A program made the translations under genes and the position numbers. DNA of 64,000 nt, taken from contig NC_057926.1 of NCBI RefSeq assembly GCF_018873765.1, forward strand, positions 57,115,378-57,179,377, given 5' to 3'. This document shows, in pieces, positions 12,469-24,418 of this stretch; position 1 is the first letter of the stretch, and each line of letters starts with the position of its first letter. The DNA comes from Telopea speciosissima. Taxonomy: Eukaryota; Streptophyta; Magnoliopsida; Proteales; Proteaceae. Under the pieces are notes generated by a model. The model saw only the letters and a program-made list of their open reading frames with translations, ran no database searches and was not told the DNA's origin.

Positions 12469-14040
12469 AAAAAGATACCCTCAATCTAACTTTCCAAAGA
12501 GAGAGTGGAAGGGAGTAAGAGATGGGTTTCTCCTCTTTTTAGGAGTTTGTACTTCCCTAATAGCGCTGACCGCTCCTGCCTACCAACTCATATTCTTTTC
12601 TTCCTTATTGAAATGCCAACGATGGTATTATGTTCTTCTATTCTTCCTCCATTGTTTAGGGTACAAGTGACAGTGGGGGATGGGGAAGGAGGGATGGAAT
12701 TGGTAGAGTTGCAGTGAGGCGAGTTGAAAGTGAAGCTTGAAGACATGGTTCTCCTCAGTTGAGGTATTCAATTGAGGAAGGAGGGGTACTTGGTTCTTTT
12801 AATTGGAAGGATAGAATAAGTACTTCATGTCATAACAAGGGCAGTATTATCTTTAAGAAAAAAGTAACTTGCTGACATCTCATTCCTTAAAAGTGAAAAA
12901 AGGTTAACCCCATTTGAATCTAGGTTAATCTTGGTTAAAGTTGATCAATGTAAATGCATTAAAATAATGAGATACCTTACACGGTGGCGCTGATAATTTC
13001 CCTAAAAATTTCCATGGTGGATCTTCTTTGGTCTCTGTATTTCTTTCTCTCTGGGTCCTCGAGAAATCGCCTCTCTGTAGTGTAGGTGCAGAACAGAAGA
13101 AATTTCTATTCTTTGATGGCTTTTCTTGTCTGCCTCCCTGAGCATTCCGGTGCAGTTTTTTTGAGGTATCCGAGTTCCGGAGATCTGCCTGGGTGAAGAC
13201 GGACCAAGTATTTGGAGGGAATTTTGATTGGGATGTACAGCACTAGAAAATATTAGATTCTCTCGGGAAAAAAATAATTGCTACTTGTTTCTCAGCTTTT
13301 ATAAGTAACTGTAACAAAGCTTGAAGAAGAGGTCTGAAAAAACAAGGCTTTTTGGTGAAAGAGAAGGACAGGATGGAACAGAGCATCAGAAGCAGAGTTC
13401 TCTGGTAAGAATCCCCCCCCCCCCCCACGTTCTTCTAAATGGTTTTGTGGATTCAGCTATTGCAGAATAATCGTTAAAGAGAAGAGTTTTTTCCACGGGA
13501 GGGATTCTGAGCTTTGGAAGTCACCTTTTTTCTGTAAATTTTAAAGGGAATTTCAATGGGAAGAGGTTGTTGTACTATCACCAATGGGAGGAGGGGGTGG
13601 GGGAGAGTTTTTTGCCTGTTGGATCGTTGGTTTTTGTGCAAACTTTTACCTCTTCAAACACGAACTTTCATCTCCGTAGAGATCTTGAGAAGGAAAATTA
13701 GGTACAGCATTTGTTAGCGCTGTACCCTGATTGCAACTGAAAACACGGTACATCGTATTGAGAATATGTACCCTTCTTTTCTTTCTTAAGAAATTTGAAC
13801 TTGTTCACTTTTTCGATGGAACTCCAAACCAACTATGATTTCAGCCTCTCCTCTTCCCTGTTTTCTATTCTGATTTTTGTTTTGTGTAATTTTTCTCTGA
13901 TGGACTTGCTTTTCTGTTTTGTTTTATATTTTGAGGTGATGCTATAAGCTTTTCTCTTCTCCACGGGTGAAAGAAAACTTAGTCCTCCTTTTATTCTGTG
14001 AGATTCTAGAGCTCTTAGAGTGTCAAGAGGCTCCCTTTCC
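12469..14040. other. upstream region of the PPR gene
   Basis: No coding region is supported. It contains a 14-base C run at 13413-13426 and pyrimidine-rich sequence. The last few hundred bases before 14041 are presumably promoter and 5' UTR of the PPR gene, but no TATA box or start site could be assigned with confidence. Confidence 0.4.
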
Positions 14041-15340
14041 ATGGCCAATTTGGTATATCAAAAGAACGAGACCCAGATAGTTCAAAGCATTTGCACGATC
14101 CTTGTGAAAGGAAATAGGCATGATCTGTCAAAACTCGAGATTGGTTCAAGCTTTACATCCACAACTGCTAACCGGGTCTTGCTAAAGTTCTCCACTGATG
14201 GCTTTCTTTCTTGGGCATTCTTCAAATGGGTGGAATCGCTTCCTCTCTACAAACATTCCTTACAAACTTACTGGACCATGATTCATATTCTCACCGAGCA
14301 AAAACATTTCAAAAGTGCGCAGAACTTGCTTAAAAGGATTGCTTTCAAGGATTTCCTCTCATCACCTTCGGTATTAAATGCACTTGTTAGCAACCACAGT
14401 GACCCTGATTCAAATTCTCAGATATTAAGTTGGCTGATGATCCTTTATGCTCAATCAAAGATGACCCAGGATGCAATTCAAGTCTTTGATCAAATGAGGA
14501 TGAATGGGTTCAGACCTCATTTACATGCCTGCACCGCACTCTTAAATGCATTGGTGAAGGCTAGACTCACTGATAAAGCATGGAAAACTTACAAGAAGAT
14601 GCTTCTAATTGGGATCGTCCCAAACCTCCACATTTTCAATGTTCTAATTCATGCTTGTTCCAAGTCAGGGGATGTGGAGAAGGCAGAGAACTTGTTTAAT
14701 GAAATGGAAGCAAGGGGCATATTGCCTGATCTTTTTTCCTACAACACATTGATCTCTCTTTTTTGCAAGAAGGGCATGCACTATGAAGCTTTGTCTGCCC
14801 AAGAAAAAATGGAAACGGATGGAATATATCCTGATATTGTAACGTACAACTCCCTTATTTATGGATATTGCAGAGAAGGTAAAATGAGGGAGGCTTTGAG
14901 GCTTTTTAGGGAAATCAAGTGTGCAACTCCAAACCGGATAACATACACTACACTCATTGATGGACATTGTAGAGCAAACAATCTTGAGGAAGCTTTACGA
15001 CTACATGAGGAAATGATTTCAGAAGGATTACTCCCTGGGGTTGTTACATATAATGCCATTCTACGGAAGCTGTGTGAGGAAGGGAAGATGGGGGCTGCAA
15101 ATAAACTTTTGAATGACATGAGTGAGAGGAACATCAATCCTGATAACGTTACCTGCAACACGTTGATTAATGCTTATTGCAAGATTGGAGATACAGCATC
15201 AGCTTGGAGAGTTAGGAACAAGATGTTGGAGTCTGGATTATCCCTAGACGAGTTCACTTATAAGGCTCTAATTCATGGGTTCTGCAAAGTCCAAGAAATA
15301 AAAAATGGCAAAGATGTCCTGTTTGACATGCTTGATGCAG
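14041..15340 (+). CDS. P-class PPR protein, exon 1
   Basis: This exon encodes residues 1-433 of a predicted 586-residue pentatricopeptide-repeat protein resembling Arabidopsis At5g38730. PPR proteins of this class bind organellar RNA and act in its processing or stability. The target of this one is not evident. After an N-terminal region of about 125 residues, tandem 35-residue motifs run from SWLMILYAQ, with repeated signatures such as SYNTLISLFCKKG, TYNSLIYGYCREG and TYTTLIDGHCR. No E or DYW domain is present. ATG at 14041 was chosen over an in-frame GTG at 14020 because MANLVYQ matches the family's start. The exon ends ...GATGCAG at 15340 before GTACAC. Reading through into the intron adds only three codons before TAA, giving a 436-residue truncated form. 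Confidence 0.9.
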
Positions 15341-16124
15341 GTACACTCTAAAACCCACTAGCTAATTCTCAAGTATAAATTTACAAGTTGATATATATTT
15401 ATGAAATAGAAGTTGATAATATAAGATATAGAAGGAAAGGTAAATTGTAATTTGTTATGAAACTAACATAGTTAATGACTAATGCTTCACTACTAGATTT
15501 GCAACACTAAAAAACGATGATACAGCTCTTCTGTAACTTATAACTTTTATAACATAATTCTGGTGAATATATTATGGGTAGGAACAAAGGATGGCCTTCT
15601 GATGGATGGTATGGGATGGATTAATGGTGAAGACGGGATTTAAGAAGGAGGTCGAAGCAGCAGGTTTGTGCCTAGGGGGATTTTCTGTTAATCATCTTAG
15701 ACTCGAGAAGCTTAGATTGTAGGAATTGAAAAATGGGATGTTGAGTAATTAACAAGTTATCCTATTCTGGACTAATGAAAGGAACTTCTACAATAGAAAG
15801 TACAATATTCGTTTAAAAACCAGAAAAGAGAATAATCACAAGAAAATAATAGGGAAAAAAAAAAAATAGGGAGCAGCTGAAGAAGACTTGATAATACCTA
15901 GTGTCATGTTAGTAGAAAGTCATATCAGGACTAAAAGATCTGTTAATGAACTTTACCCTAGGAGGACATGGTGTATTCATCAATTCTGGGACCCCTAACT
16001 GAGAAAACTTTAACAAATAGAATCCTCTCTAGATTGATACCACTAGTATTCTGGCGATCAGCCAATCACTCTCAAGTACATCAAATTTGCTATCTGGGGC
16101 TTGTTAAGTGGGGTAAGTAGGTGT

Positions 16125-16870
16125 TGTAAATCATAGGAAGGAGATTTTGAGGATATTCTAGAAGATTTAGAGGACATTTGAGTGGGGAATATTCTGTTAA
16201 AAGATATTTTAGCTACTATTTGGATTGTGGGTGTCACTTTGTGGCTTCTTACTTTCTATTTTGTAAGGTTGGATGGATATGTTACAATCCAGCTATATTT
16301 GGGGTCTTGTCCAATCATTATTCCTACTGTCATTAAGGGTCTTATATGTACATCAGTACCTAATGGTCCTACTCGTGGGTTGGGGTTTGTTTACTATTTA
16401 GTGAACATAGCCCTACACACGTTCTAGCTAGATAGTTTCTATTTTGAAGGAAGACTTGAGTTGTAAGGGATTCTCCTACCATACTAGAGGTTTCCTATTT
16501 GTTGGTTTCTATGAAGTATAAATAAAGGAGAAAAGACTTGTACCCTCAAACGATTGAAAAAAGAAAAAGGTGAGTTTTGCCTTCAGCTTTGTTGGTGTAG
16601 TGGTGATGCAGTTCTGGCCTTCTTGGTGGTGATTCCACTCAGACCCTACTGTTTTGATTCAGTAGGTTGGGTATGGTGGTGATTCCATTCTTGCAGGTCA
16701 ATTGGTGAAGCCTTGGCATATTCTTTCTTATTTATTCATTCATTTATAAAGAACTAAAAAAAAGAGTTGAAATTTTTTTTCGTTATCAATTTATGTTTGT
16801 CCCATATTGCGACCTTGTTGAGATAGATCTCCCACTGGTTCTTCCGTGGTTCCAAATCGATTCTACATTA
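16125..16870 (+). mobile_element. LTR of element X (left copy), TG...TA ends
   Basis: The sequence starts TGTAAATCATAGG and ends GATTCTACATTA, followed directly by a primer site (TGGTATCAGAGCC at 16873-16885). It has a TATAAATAAAGG promoter-like box at 16519-16530. A second, interrupted copy lies at 22210-22412 plus 24067-24418. Element X had only about 145 bp between its LTRs (16871-16921 plus 22121-22209), too little for any protein, so it was non-autonomous (TRIM/LARD-like) or internally deleted. A purine-rich stretch before the right copy (GGGAGAAATGA) fits a polypurine tract. Confidence 0.75.
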
Positions 16871-16921
16871 TTTGGTATCAGAGCCAGGGAGGGACAACAG
16901 ACGAAATCGACGGTTGCTAAG

Positions 16922-17146
16922 TGTTAGGAGTAAGCGGGAGGAGTCGTGAATAGGGAGCTAGCGTCAGCTCCTATTCACGATTCCTCTAATAGGGGTATTT
17001 TTGTCCCTGGCTTTTTTAATTATTTTAAACCCTATTAAATATACTGTTTTGGGTGCAGTCAAACTAACGACTGCAACCCCATTGTGCAGCATCTCTCCTT
17101 CCTTCTCCTCTCTTCTTCTTTCATCTTCTTCTTCACTTATATTACA
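16922..17146 (+). repeat. Copia-1 5' LTR with internal inverted repeat
   Basis: This is the left LTR, bounded by CTAAG and the primer site. A strong inverted repeat sits inside at about 16944-16980: GTGAATAGGGAGCT, a six-base loop, AGCTCCTATTCAC. It is conserved in the right LTR, so a stem-loop would form in the U3 or R part of the transcript. Confidence 0.93.
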
Positions 17147-17693
17147 TGGTATCAGAGCTAGGACTGTAGGAGTCGATCCAACATCCTTAATTCTGTCTCT
17201 GTTCCTGCGTTTTGATTTGAATAAGCTTGAGGTTTTGAAGACCTAAGGTTTTGGGACTTCTCGGGATCTTATCTTAAAGGGGATGCAGCACCCTTTGCTG
17301 CAGTTTTGTGGTTTTATTTGAGACTAATTCATGACTATACAAAAGAACTAGGTCTCGGTTTTTGTTATGTGTCAAGGTTGAGATCGATTCAGGTGCTGTT
17401 TGCGATTTGGATCTGGATCGAGTTATTGGTGGTTATTGTCTGTTGCTGGCTGGTGTATTGATTTCTTTAAGAAACAATTTCAGAAGTGTTTGTGATTGAT
17501 TGAAGGTCATATCTCCTTGCTGTCCTATAGTTTCAGAAGTATTTGTGATTGATTTAAGGTCATATCTCCTTGCTGTCCTACAGTTTCAGAAATGTTTGTG
17601 ATTGATTGAAGGTCAATTTCAGAAGTGTTTGCTGTCCATCAGTTTCACTCTGACAGTGACTTCGCTGTGAAGATTCAACTTGTTTGGTTAAGC

Positions 17694-20600
17694 ATGGGTG
17701 ACGCAAAGACAACTATGACTGAAATGTCCACATCTTCTCATTGCATTAATGAAAGAAAACTTGAAGGAATTTCTAACTTTCAGCAATGGAAGAAGGTGGT
17801 TCGATTGGCCTTGACTGGGCGTGATCAACAGGGTCACCTGACAAAATCAAAGCCTGAAAGTGACACAACATGGGATACGGTGGATGCAAGAATATTGAGT
17901 CAGATGTTGAACTCAATGGATAACCAGATTGCAGACCTGGTTACTCACATTGATACGGTAAAGGATTTATGGGAATACTTGAATGTCCTATATTCTGGGA
18001 AGGACAACTTGTCTCGAATTTATGACCTGTCCCTAGCCTTTTATAAAATGGATCTGAATACCCTAACTGTTACTCAGTATTTTGCGGAGTTCAAGCGACT
18101 ATATGAGGAGCTCTTCCTATTACTTCTGATGTGAAAGAGATGCACCAACAGCGTGAGCAACTGGCTGTTATGGTATTTTTGGGTGGCCTTCGAAAAGAAT
18201 TTGACCCAGTACGGTCTCAAATCCTCGGTGGGGATAGAATCACCACACTTCCAAAAGCATTTTCTCGGGTTTTACTGGTTTCCCGTGAGAGCAGCCAAGA
18301 TTCCACCCCTGGTAGTGAGAGTTCAGCCCTTGCAGCCTTTCCCAACCGTGGGTCCAGTAGTGGGACAGGTAACGGTAGCAGTGGTGGTAGCCGTGGTCGT
18401 GGGTCAGGGAACAGTAAAGCACCCACATCTGGTACTTCAGAGACTTCAGAACAGGTGCGCACTTGTCATCGTTGTGGCAAAGCTGGTCACATTCAGCGTT
18501 TTTGTTGGAAACTTCATGGTAAACCACCTCAGTTTGCAAATTCAGCCAACAGTGATCTAGGGGTTACTACTCCTTCCAAGCCTGAGGGTAAAACAGTGAC
18601 TATGTCTGATGAAGATTATGAGCGGTTCACTCAATTTCAAAATTCTCAGTCATCTCAGTTCTCCACTACTACACTAGTTCAGCCAAGTAATGCTATTGCA
18701 TTCCTATCATCTACTACTCATACCTGGATCATTAATTCAGGTGCTTCGGACCATATGACTGGAGCATCAGGTATTTTTTTCTTCATTTCGTGAGTCTTCT
18801 TCTAATGTTGTGTTAGCCGATGGATCTCTTGCTAAAGTTCGGGGTACAGGTACTGTGCAAGTTACCCCCTCTTTGTCGTTGTCCTCTGTTTCTTACTTGC
18901 CCAAATTTCCTTTTAATTTATTATCTATCTGAAAATTCACCAAAGCTAACAATTGTTCTGTTACCTTTTTTCCTGATTATTGCGAGTTTCAAGATCTCCT
19001 GTCGAGGAAGACGATTAGTAGAGGTCGCGTATCTGGGGAATTGTATCTTCTTGACGACGCATCCAGTGTGGCATGTTCGAGTGTGGCACTTCCTCATCAG
19101 ATTCATTGTCGTTTGGGTCATCCTTCGTTGCAGAGTTTGAAGCTTTTAGATAGTTGGTTTCAGTCCTTGTCTAGTTTACAGTGCGAGTCTTGTCAGTTTG
19201 GGAAACTTCACTGTGTAAGTTATCCTCCTCGAGTCAATAAACGGGCTGTCCAACCCTTTTCTTTAGTTCAATCTGATGTGTGGGGTCCGTGTCCTATTAC
19301 TTCTGTGCTGGGTTTTCGTTACTTTGTCACTTTTGTAGATGACTTTTCCAGAGTTACCTGGATTTATTTAATGAAAGATTGTTCTGAATTGTTTTCCATT
19401 TTTTGTACTTTTGTGCTTGAAATTCAGAACCAATTTACTACTTTGAAAGTTCTTCGAAGTGACAATGCAAAAGAATATTTTTCTGCTCCCTTTAATGAGT
19501 TTATGGTTCAGCATGGGATCATTCATCAATCCTCCTGTGCGGATACACCTCAACAAAATGGTGTAGCCGAAAGGAAGAACATACATTTGATGGAAGTTAC
19601 TCGATCTCTTTTATTTGAGATGACAGTGGGTAAAATTTTTTGGGCTGATGCTGTTTTGACTGTGTGTTATCTGATCAACCGCATGCCTTCTTCTGTTTTG
19701 AGTGGTGGTATTCCATATTCTTTGTTGTTTCCTTCCCATCCATTGTTTGTCTTACCATCACGAGTATTTGGGTGTGTTTGTTTTATTCGGGATCATCGTC
19801 CTGGTCGCTCTAAGTTGGATCCTAGAGCTCTTAAATGTCTTTTCGTGGGGTATTCTAAAACCCAAAAGGGTTACCGTTGTTATTCTTTTGATTTAAGAAA
19901 ATACTTTGTTACTGCTGATGTCTCATTCTTTGAATCTACTCCATTTGTTGCATCCTCGCTGCCTGCTTCAGAGTTGGACGATGATCTACCTCTTTATGTT
20001 GTCGACACTTCTTCTCCTGTGCAGGATCCTTTGCCTCATGTGCCACCTCCAACACAACCACTGGCTGTTTTTCGCTGTCTCCCACCCGATGAGCCAACCC
20101 ATCGCATTACACCTATGGAGAGATACAGTACCCAGGCAGCACCATCTCCCACGTCCTCCTCGCCTTCAGATCCCCCTCTAGGTAATTCCTCCTCGGCTAC
20201 TGTACCTCCTATTTCTGATCTTGATGTTCCTATTGCTACCCGTAAGGGGGTTCGAAGTTGTACCCAACATCCTATAAATCGTTTTGTGTCCTATGCTCGT
20301 TTGTCCTCTTCTTTTGTTGCTTGTTTGTCTACTATTGACAGTTATCCTGTTCCGAAGTCGATGGTAGAGGCCTTAGCTCACCTTGGGTAGAGGGCTGCCA
20401 TGACTGAGGAGTTATCTACTCTGAAGGACAATCAGACATGGGATCTTATTTCTTTACGTTCTGGTAAGTCTGCTATTGGTTGTCGCTGGATATTTGTGGT
20501 GAAGGTTAATCCTGATGGGTCTGTGGCTAGGTTGAAGGCTCATCTTGTTGCTAAAGGCTATGCCCAAGTCTATGGTGTGGACTATCTGGATACTTTCTCT

Positions 20601-21844
20601 CTGGTTGCAAAACTTACTTCTGTCCGCATTTTGATTTCTTTGGCTGCTATACATCACTGGCCTTTGTTTCAGCTAGACGTCAAGAATGCATTCTTGCATG
20701 GGGATCTCCTTGAGGAGGTGTATATGGAGCAACCTCCTGGTTTTGTTGCTCAGGAGGAGTCTGGTAAGGTGTGTAAGTTGAGGGAATCTTTGTATGGGCT
20801 GAAACAGTCACCGCGAGCGTGGTTTGGCCGTTTTACAAATGTTGTGCTGGAATTTGGTTTGACTCGGTCTGAGAGTGATCATTGTTTTTCAGGCGGCCAG
20901 ATGCAGAGAAGATATTTTTGGTAGTTTATGTAGCTGATATTGTTATCACAGGGGATGACTCTTCAGGTATTGAGAGCTTGAAGACATATTTGGGACAGCA
21001 ATTCCAGACTAAGGACCTGGGACGACTGAAGTATTTCTTGGGTATTGAGATAGCTCAATCAAGGAAAGGGATTTCGCTCTCACAGCGAAAGTATGTGCTT
21101 GATTTACTTTCAGAGACAGGATTACTGGGATCTAGGCCTTTGGATACTCCTATGGATCCTAATGTGAAACTTATGGCAGAGGATGGGGATGTTCTGGATG
21201 ATCCAGAGAAGTATCGAAGGCTTGTAGGGAAACTCAACTATTTAACTGTGACTAGACCTGACATCTCTTTTCCTGTCAGTGTGCTGAGTCAATTTATGTC
21301 CACCCCTTGGACAGCTCATTGGGAGGCAGTTATAAGGGTATTGCGATAGATTAAGAAGGATCCTGGGCGTGGTCTCTTATACTCTAATCATGGTCATAGA
21401 AGGATTGATGGATTTACTGATGCGAATTGGGTAGGATCTCCTATTGATCGAAAGTCTACTTCGGGCTATTGTGTCTTTGTTGGAGGGAACCTAGTTTCAT
21501 GGAAGAGCAAGAAACAAACTGTGGTAGCTCGATCTAGTGCAGAGTCGGAGTATCGGGCTATGGCTCATGGCACTTGTGAACTAATGTAGATTAAACAGTT
21601 GATGACTGAACTTGGATTTGGTGATGATTCTCCTATGCTGTTGTGGTGTGACAGTCAGGCGGCTATTCATATTTCTGAGAATCCTGTGTTTCATGAGAGA
21701 ACGAAACACATTGAGGTTGATTGCCATTTTGTTTGTGAGAAGCTGCAGCAAGGGATTATTTCTCCTCGTCATATTCGCACTGGGGAGCAGCTTGCTGATT
21801 TGTTCACCATGCCTTTGGGAAGTATGAGAGTAAATTATATTTGA
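17694..21844 (+). pseudogene. Copia-1 gag-pol, degenerate
   Basis: The order is gag, protease, integrase, RT, RNase H, as in Copia. Gag starts with MGDAKTTM at 17694 and has a zinc knuckle CHRCGKAGHIQRFC near 18464. The protease site reads INSGASDHM, with the catalytic Asp replaced by Asn. Integrase carries HCRLGHPS...CESC and the DD35E core (VDDFSRVTW, RSDNAKEY, GVAERKN) in 19041-20390. RT has LDVKNAFLHG, but the YVDD box reads YVADIV near 20928, losing a catalytic Asp. RNase H has DANWVGSPIDRKSTSGYC and SSAESEYRAM. Stops and frame changes occur near 18130, 18790, 20388, 20920, 21348 and 21587. The copy cannot make active enzymes. Confidence 0.93.
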
Positions 21845-21890
21845 ACCAAGCTGGGCATGATTAACATCTATGCTCCAGCTTGAGGGGGAG

Positions 21891-22115
21891 TGTTAGGAGT
21901 AAGGGGGAGGAGCCGTGAATAGGGAGCTAGTGTCAGCTCCTATTCACGATTCCTCTAATAGGGGTATTTTTGTCTCTGGTTTTTTTAATTATTTTAAACC
22001 CTATTTAATATACTATTTTGGGTGTAGTTAAACTAACGGCTGCAGCCCCATTGTGCAGCATCTCTCCTTGCTTCTCCTCTCTTCTTCTTTCTTCTTCTTC
22101 TTCACTTATATTACA
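21891..22115 (+). repeat. Copia-1 3' LTR
   Basis: The right LTR has the same length as the left. It is preceded by the polypurine tract and followed by the CTAAG duplication. Most differences from the left LTR are C-to-T or G-to-A changes, as expected for decay of methylated DNA. Confidence 0.93.
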
Positions 22116-22430
22116 CTAAGTTCTACTTTTGACTGAAGGTTGATCATGTGGATCTGATTCCTTAACTTTTCAAACTCGATGACAAGTTTTTCAAGCCAGG
22201 GAGAAATGATGCAAATCATAGGGAGGAGATTTGGAGGATATTCTAGAAGATCTAAAGGGTATTTGAGTGGGGAATATTCTATTAAAGATATTCCAGCTAT
22301 TATGGGGATTGTGGGTTTCACTTTGTGGTTTCTTACTTGCTATTTTGTAGGGTTGGATGGATTTGTTACAATCCAGCCCTATGTCTATTTTATAATGTTC
22401 TAGGTAGTTTCTTGACGTAGATCACAAGTC

Positions 22431-23377
22431 CATATGTACCAAGTTGAGCCGAGATCTCGGTGAGTTGGTGCATTTTTTTTTTTTGAACTCGAAGGCTGGT
22501 TTCGGTGGGTTTTAGACCTAGTTTGGGCCTGATACTTGGCACTCAGCCTGTTTTAGGCCATTTAAACACAATGGCACTATCAGATTTTGCAAAAACAAAG
22601 TCCAAATAGGAGTTTCACTTTGGACCCTAGGTTGGTAGGCGACGACATACTAAAATACCCTACTCTATACATAATTTAGTAATAGAAAGCAATCAAAGCA
22701 TTCAATTAATGTAAAACAACTTAAATAAGCATTAGAAATGTAAAGTAGGGTATTTTACATCAATCTTAACATATATGATATACCTCTATCCTTCCAAGCC
22801 ATGTTTCCGAAGCTAGTAAGGCTCAGACTGTGCCACATAGGATTCCCATGTCAAAGTGTTGCTGAAGAAATGCGTGTAGTCTACCACACAACCTAGATAA
22901 GTGTTGTCATCAGCTATCCAAGGGTACCCTATCCTAGGGTATAGAAGAGGCGGTTGCGATGGAAATAATGGGATCGATCCACTGCTACTGCCATCTGGCA
23001 TGTATAGCTGGGGAAAAATGGTTTACCTTAAAATATTCTTCAAACTTGAGATGATTTGTAACAAATCTTGCAAGTTTGTAACTAATTGATGTCTCCGGCA
23101 AGCTCTCCGTCGAAACCAAGGTGGAAAAACCTTAAAAATTAGCTCACCAGCATAGTTCCCTCACTTCCCTGTCGAGTTCACCGAGATAGTCGAGTTTTGG
23201 CGAGATCTCGACCGTCTCGGTTGAGATGTGTAACTTTTAAACTAAGGCTTGGTCCAAATCTCGATCGAACTGAGATTTCGACCAAGTTGGTGCACTTTTT
23301 AATTTTGCTTTCAATCTCGCCTTGGTTTTTGAAAAAACCGAGATATTACCGAGATCTCGGCGAGTTCTTGAACTATG
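22431..23377. mobile_element. Mutator-like non-autonomous element (diverged)
   Basis: Both ends carry CCGAGATCTCGG blocks in inverted orientation (near 22454 and 23349-23360). Outer arms CATATGTACCAAGTTGAGCC and the reverse complement of the right end (CATAGTTCAAGAACTCGCC) are similar. The interior shares the GGGCCTGATACTTGG...CATTTAAACAC block with the element at 37968-38598, so they are one family. The flanking 9-mers (TCACAAGTC and GCTCGAGTC) match at only 6 of 9 positions, so the target duplication is uncertain. Confidence 0.55.
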
Positions 23378-23384
23378 CTCGAGT

Positions 23385-23404
23385 CACTGTTCACGTGAAC
23401 AGTG
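23385..23404. repeat. 20-bp perfect palindrome
   Basis: CACTGTTCACGTGAACAGTG is a perfect inverted repeat centred on CACGTG (a G-box core). It lies just outside the Mutator-like element, inside the LTR-like unit. It could be a regulatory site of that LTR or a cruciform-prone spot; no function can be shown. Confidence 0.6.
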
Positions 23405-24418
23405 ATTTGGGGGCACATATGGACAGCTTTGTTCCTATTTTTGTTTAGCTATGCTAGTTTACCTTGTTTCTATTTTCCAATTTGGTTGTAATAGGAGATT
23501 AGATAGTTTCTAAATTCAGTTTTAGCAAGTTAGTACTAGTTTCTAATTTCAAATTTAGTAAGTAGGCTTAGCTTTTATTTAGAAGTCTCTATTTTCTTAA
23601 GTTTCTATTTCAGTCCTTTGTTTCCTTTTAGTTGGATTTAGTTTCTATTTTCGTTTGGTTTCTATTTTTGAGGCTTTCTATTTTGTGAAGCTTAGGCCAA
23701 GCTATAAATAGGCCCCATCAGTTGTACTTGAATTCAGACTTGATTAATGGAATTTCTATGGCTTGCTGGCAAGTGTTTGGTTTGAGAAGACTTGTGTTCA
23801 ACAGCTGAGATAGCTGTGGGTGAGAGACCCAAGGCTGAGATAGCCTACCCCCTCCTATCCTATCCCCCCTTCATCTATCTATATCCCCTTCATCTTCTTA
23901 TCTTTTTTTTTTCTTTTATGTTCTTTCATATGTAAATAGAAAAAAAAAAAAAAAAAGCAATAAAAGTTTCAGTTATTCGATTTGTTCATCCTTATTGTGT
24001 TGATCCTAACTGCAATCGATCTCTCGCTGGTTTCCCTGGTTCAAGGTCAACTTTTGCATTATTTCTATTTTGAAGGAAGACTTAAGTTGTAAGGGATCCT
24101 CCTACCATACTAGAGGTTTCCTATTTTATTGGTTTCTATTAAGTATAAATAAAGGAGAAGGGGCCTAGAGGCCCTAAACCCGTGAACGGTTGAAAAAAAA
24201 AAGTGAGTTTTGGCTTCAGCTTTGTTGGTGCAGTGGTGATACTGTTTTCTTGGACTTCTTGGAGGTGATTCCAAGAGCCTAATTGGTAGTGATTCCAGTC
24301 GGATCCTATTGTTTTGGTTCAGCAGGTTGGGTATGATGGTGAAGCCTTGGTCATATTCTTTCTTATTTATTCTTTCATACGTAAAGAACTAAAATAAGAG
24401 TTGAAAATTTTTCGTTAT

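Larger units (their letters stand above)
16922..22115 (+). mobile_element. complete Copia retrotransposon (Copia-1)
   Basis: A full-length element in the internal part of element X. The LTRs are 225 bp each (16922-17146 and 21891-22115), with TG...CA ends. They differ at about 13 positions, counted by eye. The 5-bp target duplication CTAAG is at 16917-16921 and 22116-22120. The primer site TGGTATCAGAGC at 17147-17158 matches the initiator tRNA-Met type used by plant Copia. The polypurine tract TGAGGGGGAG is at 21881-21890. The leader contains a 53-bp tandem repeat at 17478-17625. The LTR divergence indicates an insertion that is not recent. Confidence 0.97.
22413..24061 (+). mobile_element. 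LTR-like insertion with TG...TA ends (element Y2)
   Basis: This element inserted into the right LTR of X. The 5-bp sequence TTTCT at 22408-22412 and 24062-24066 flanks a unit that starts TGACGTAG and ends TTTGCATTA. Its right half has LTR character: a CTATAAATAGG box near 23703, T-rich promoter-like sequence and an A run at 23940. It encodes nothing and is best read as a solo LTR. A Mutator-like sequence occupies much of its left half. The terminus style matches element X and the insertion at 58487-59766. Confidence 0.6.
22210..24418 (+). mobile_element. LTR of element X (right copy), interrupted
   Basis: 22210-22412 matches 16125-16300 of the left LTR. The match breaks at 22412 and resumes at 24062 with TTTCTATTTTGAAGGAAGAC, running to 24418 (TTTTTCGTTAT). 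The LTR is then cut by Copia-2. About 100 bp of the left LTR (around 16300-16420) has no counterpart here. The rest of this LTR after Copia-2 was not found, so a deletion has removed the right end of the nest. Confidence 0.75.

Noticed and set aside
14020..14040. earlier GTG start of the PPR protein
   Set aside because: Plant genes start at ATG, and the ATG at 14041 aligns with the family start.
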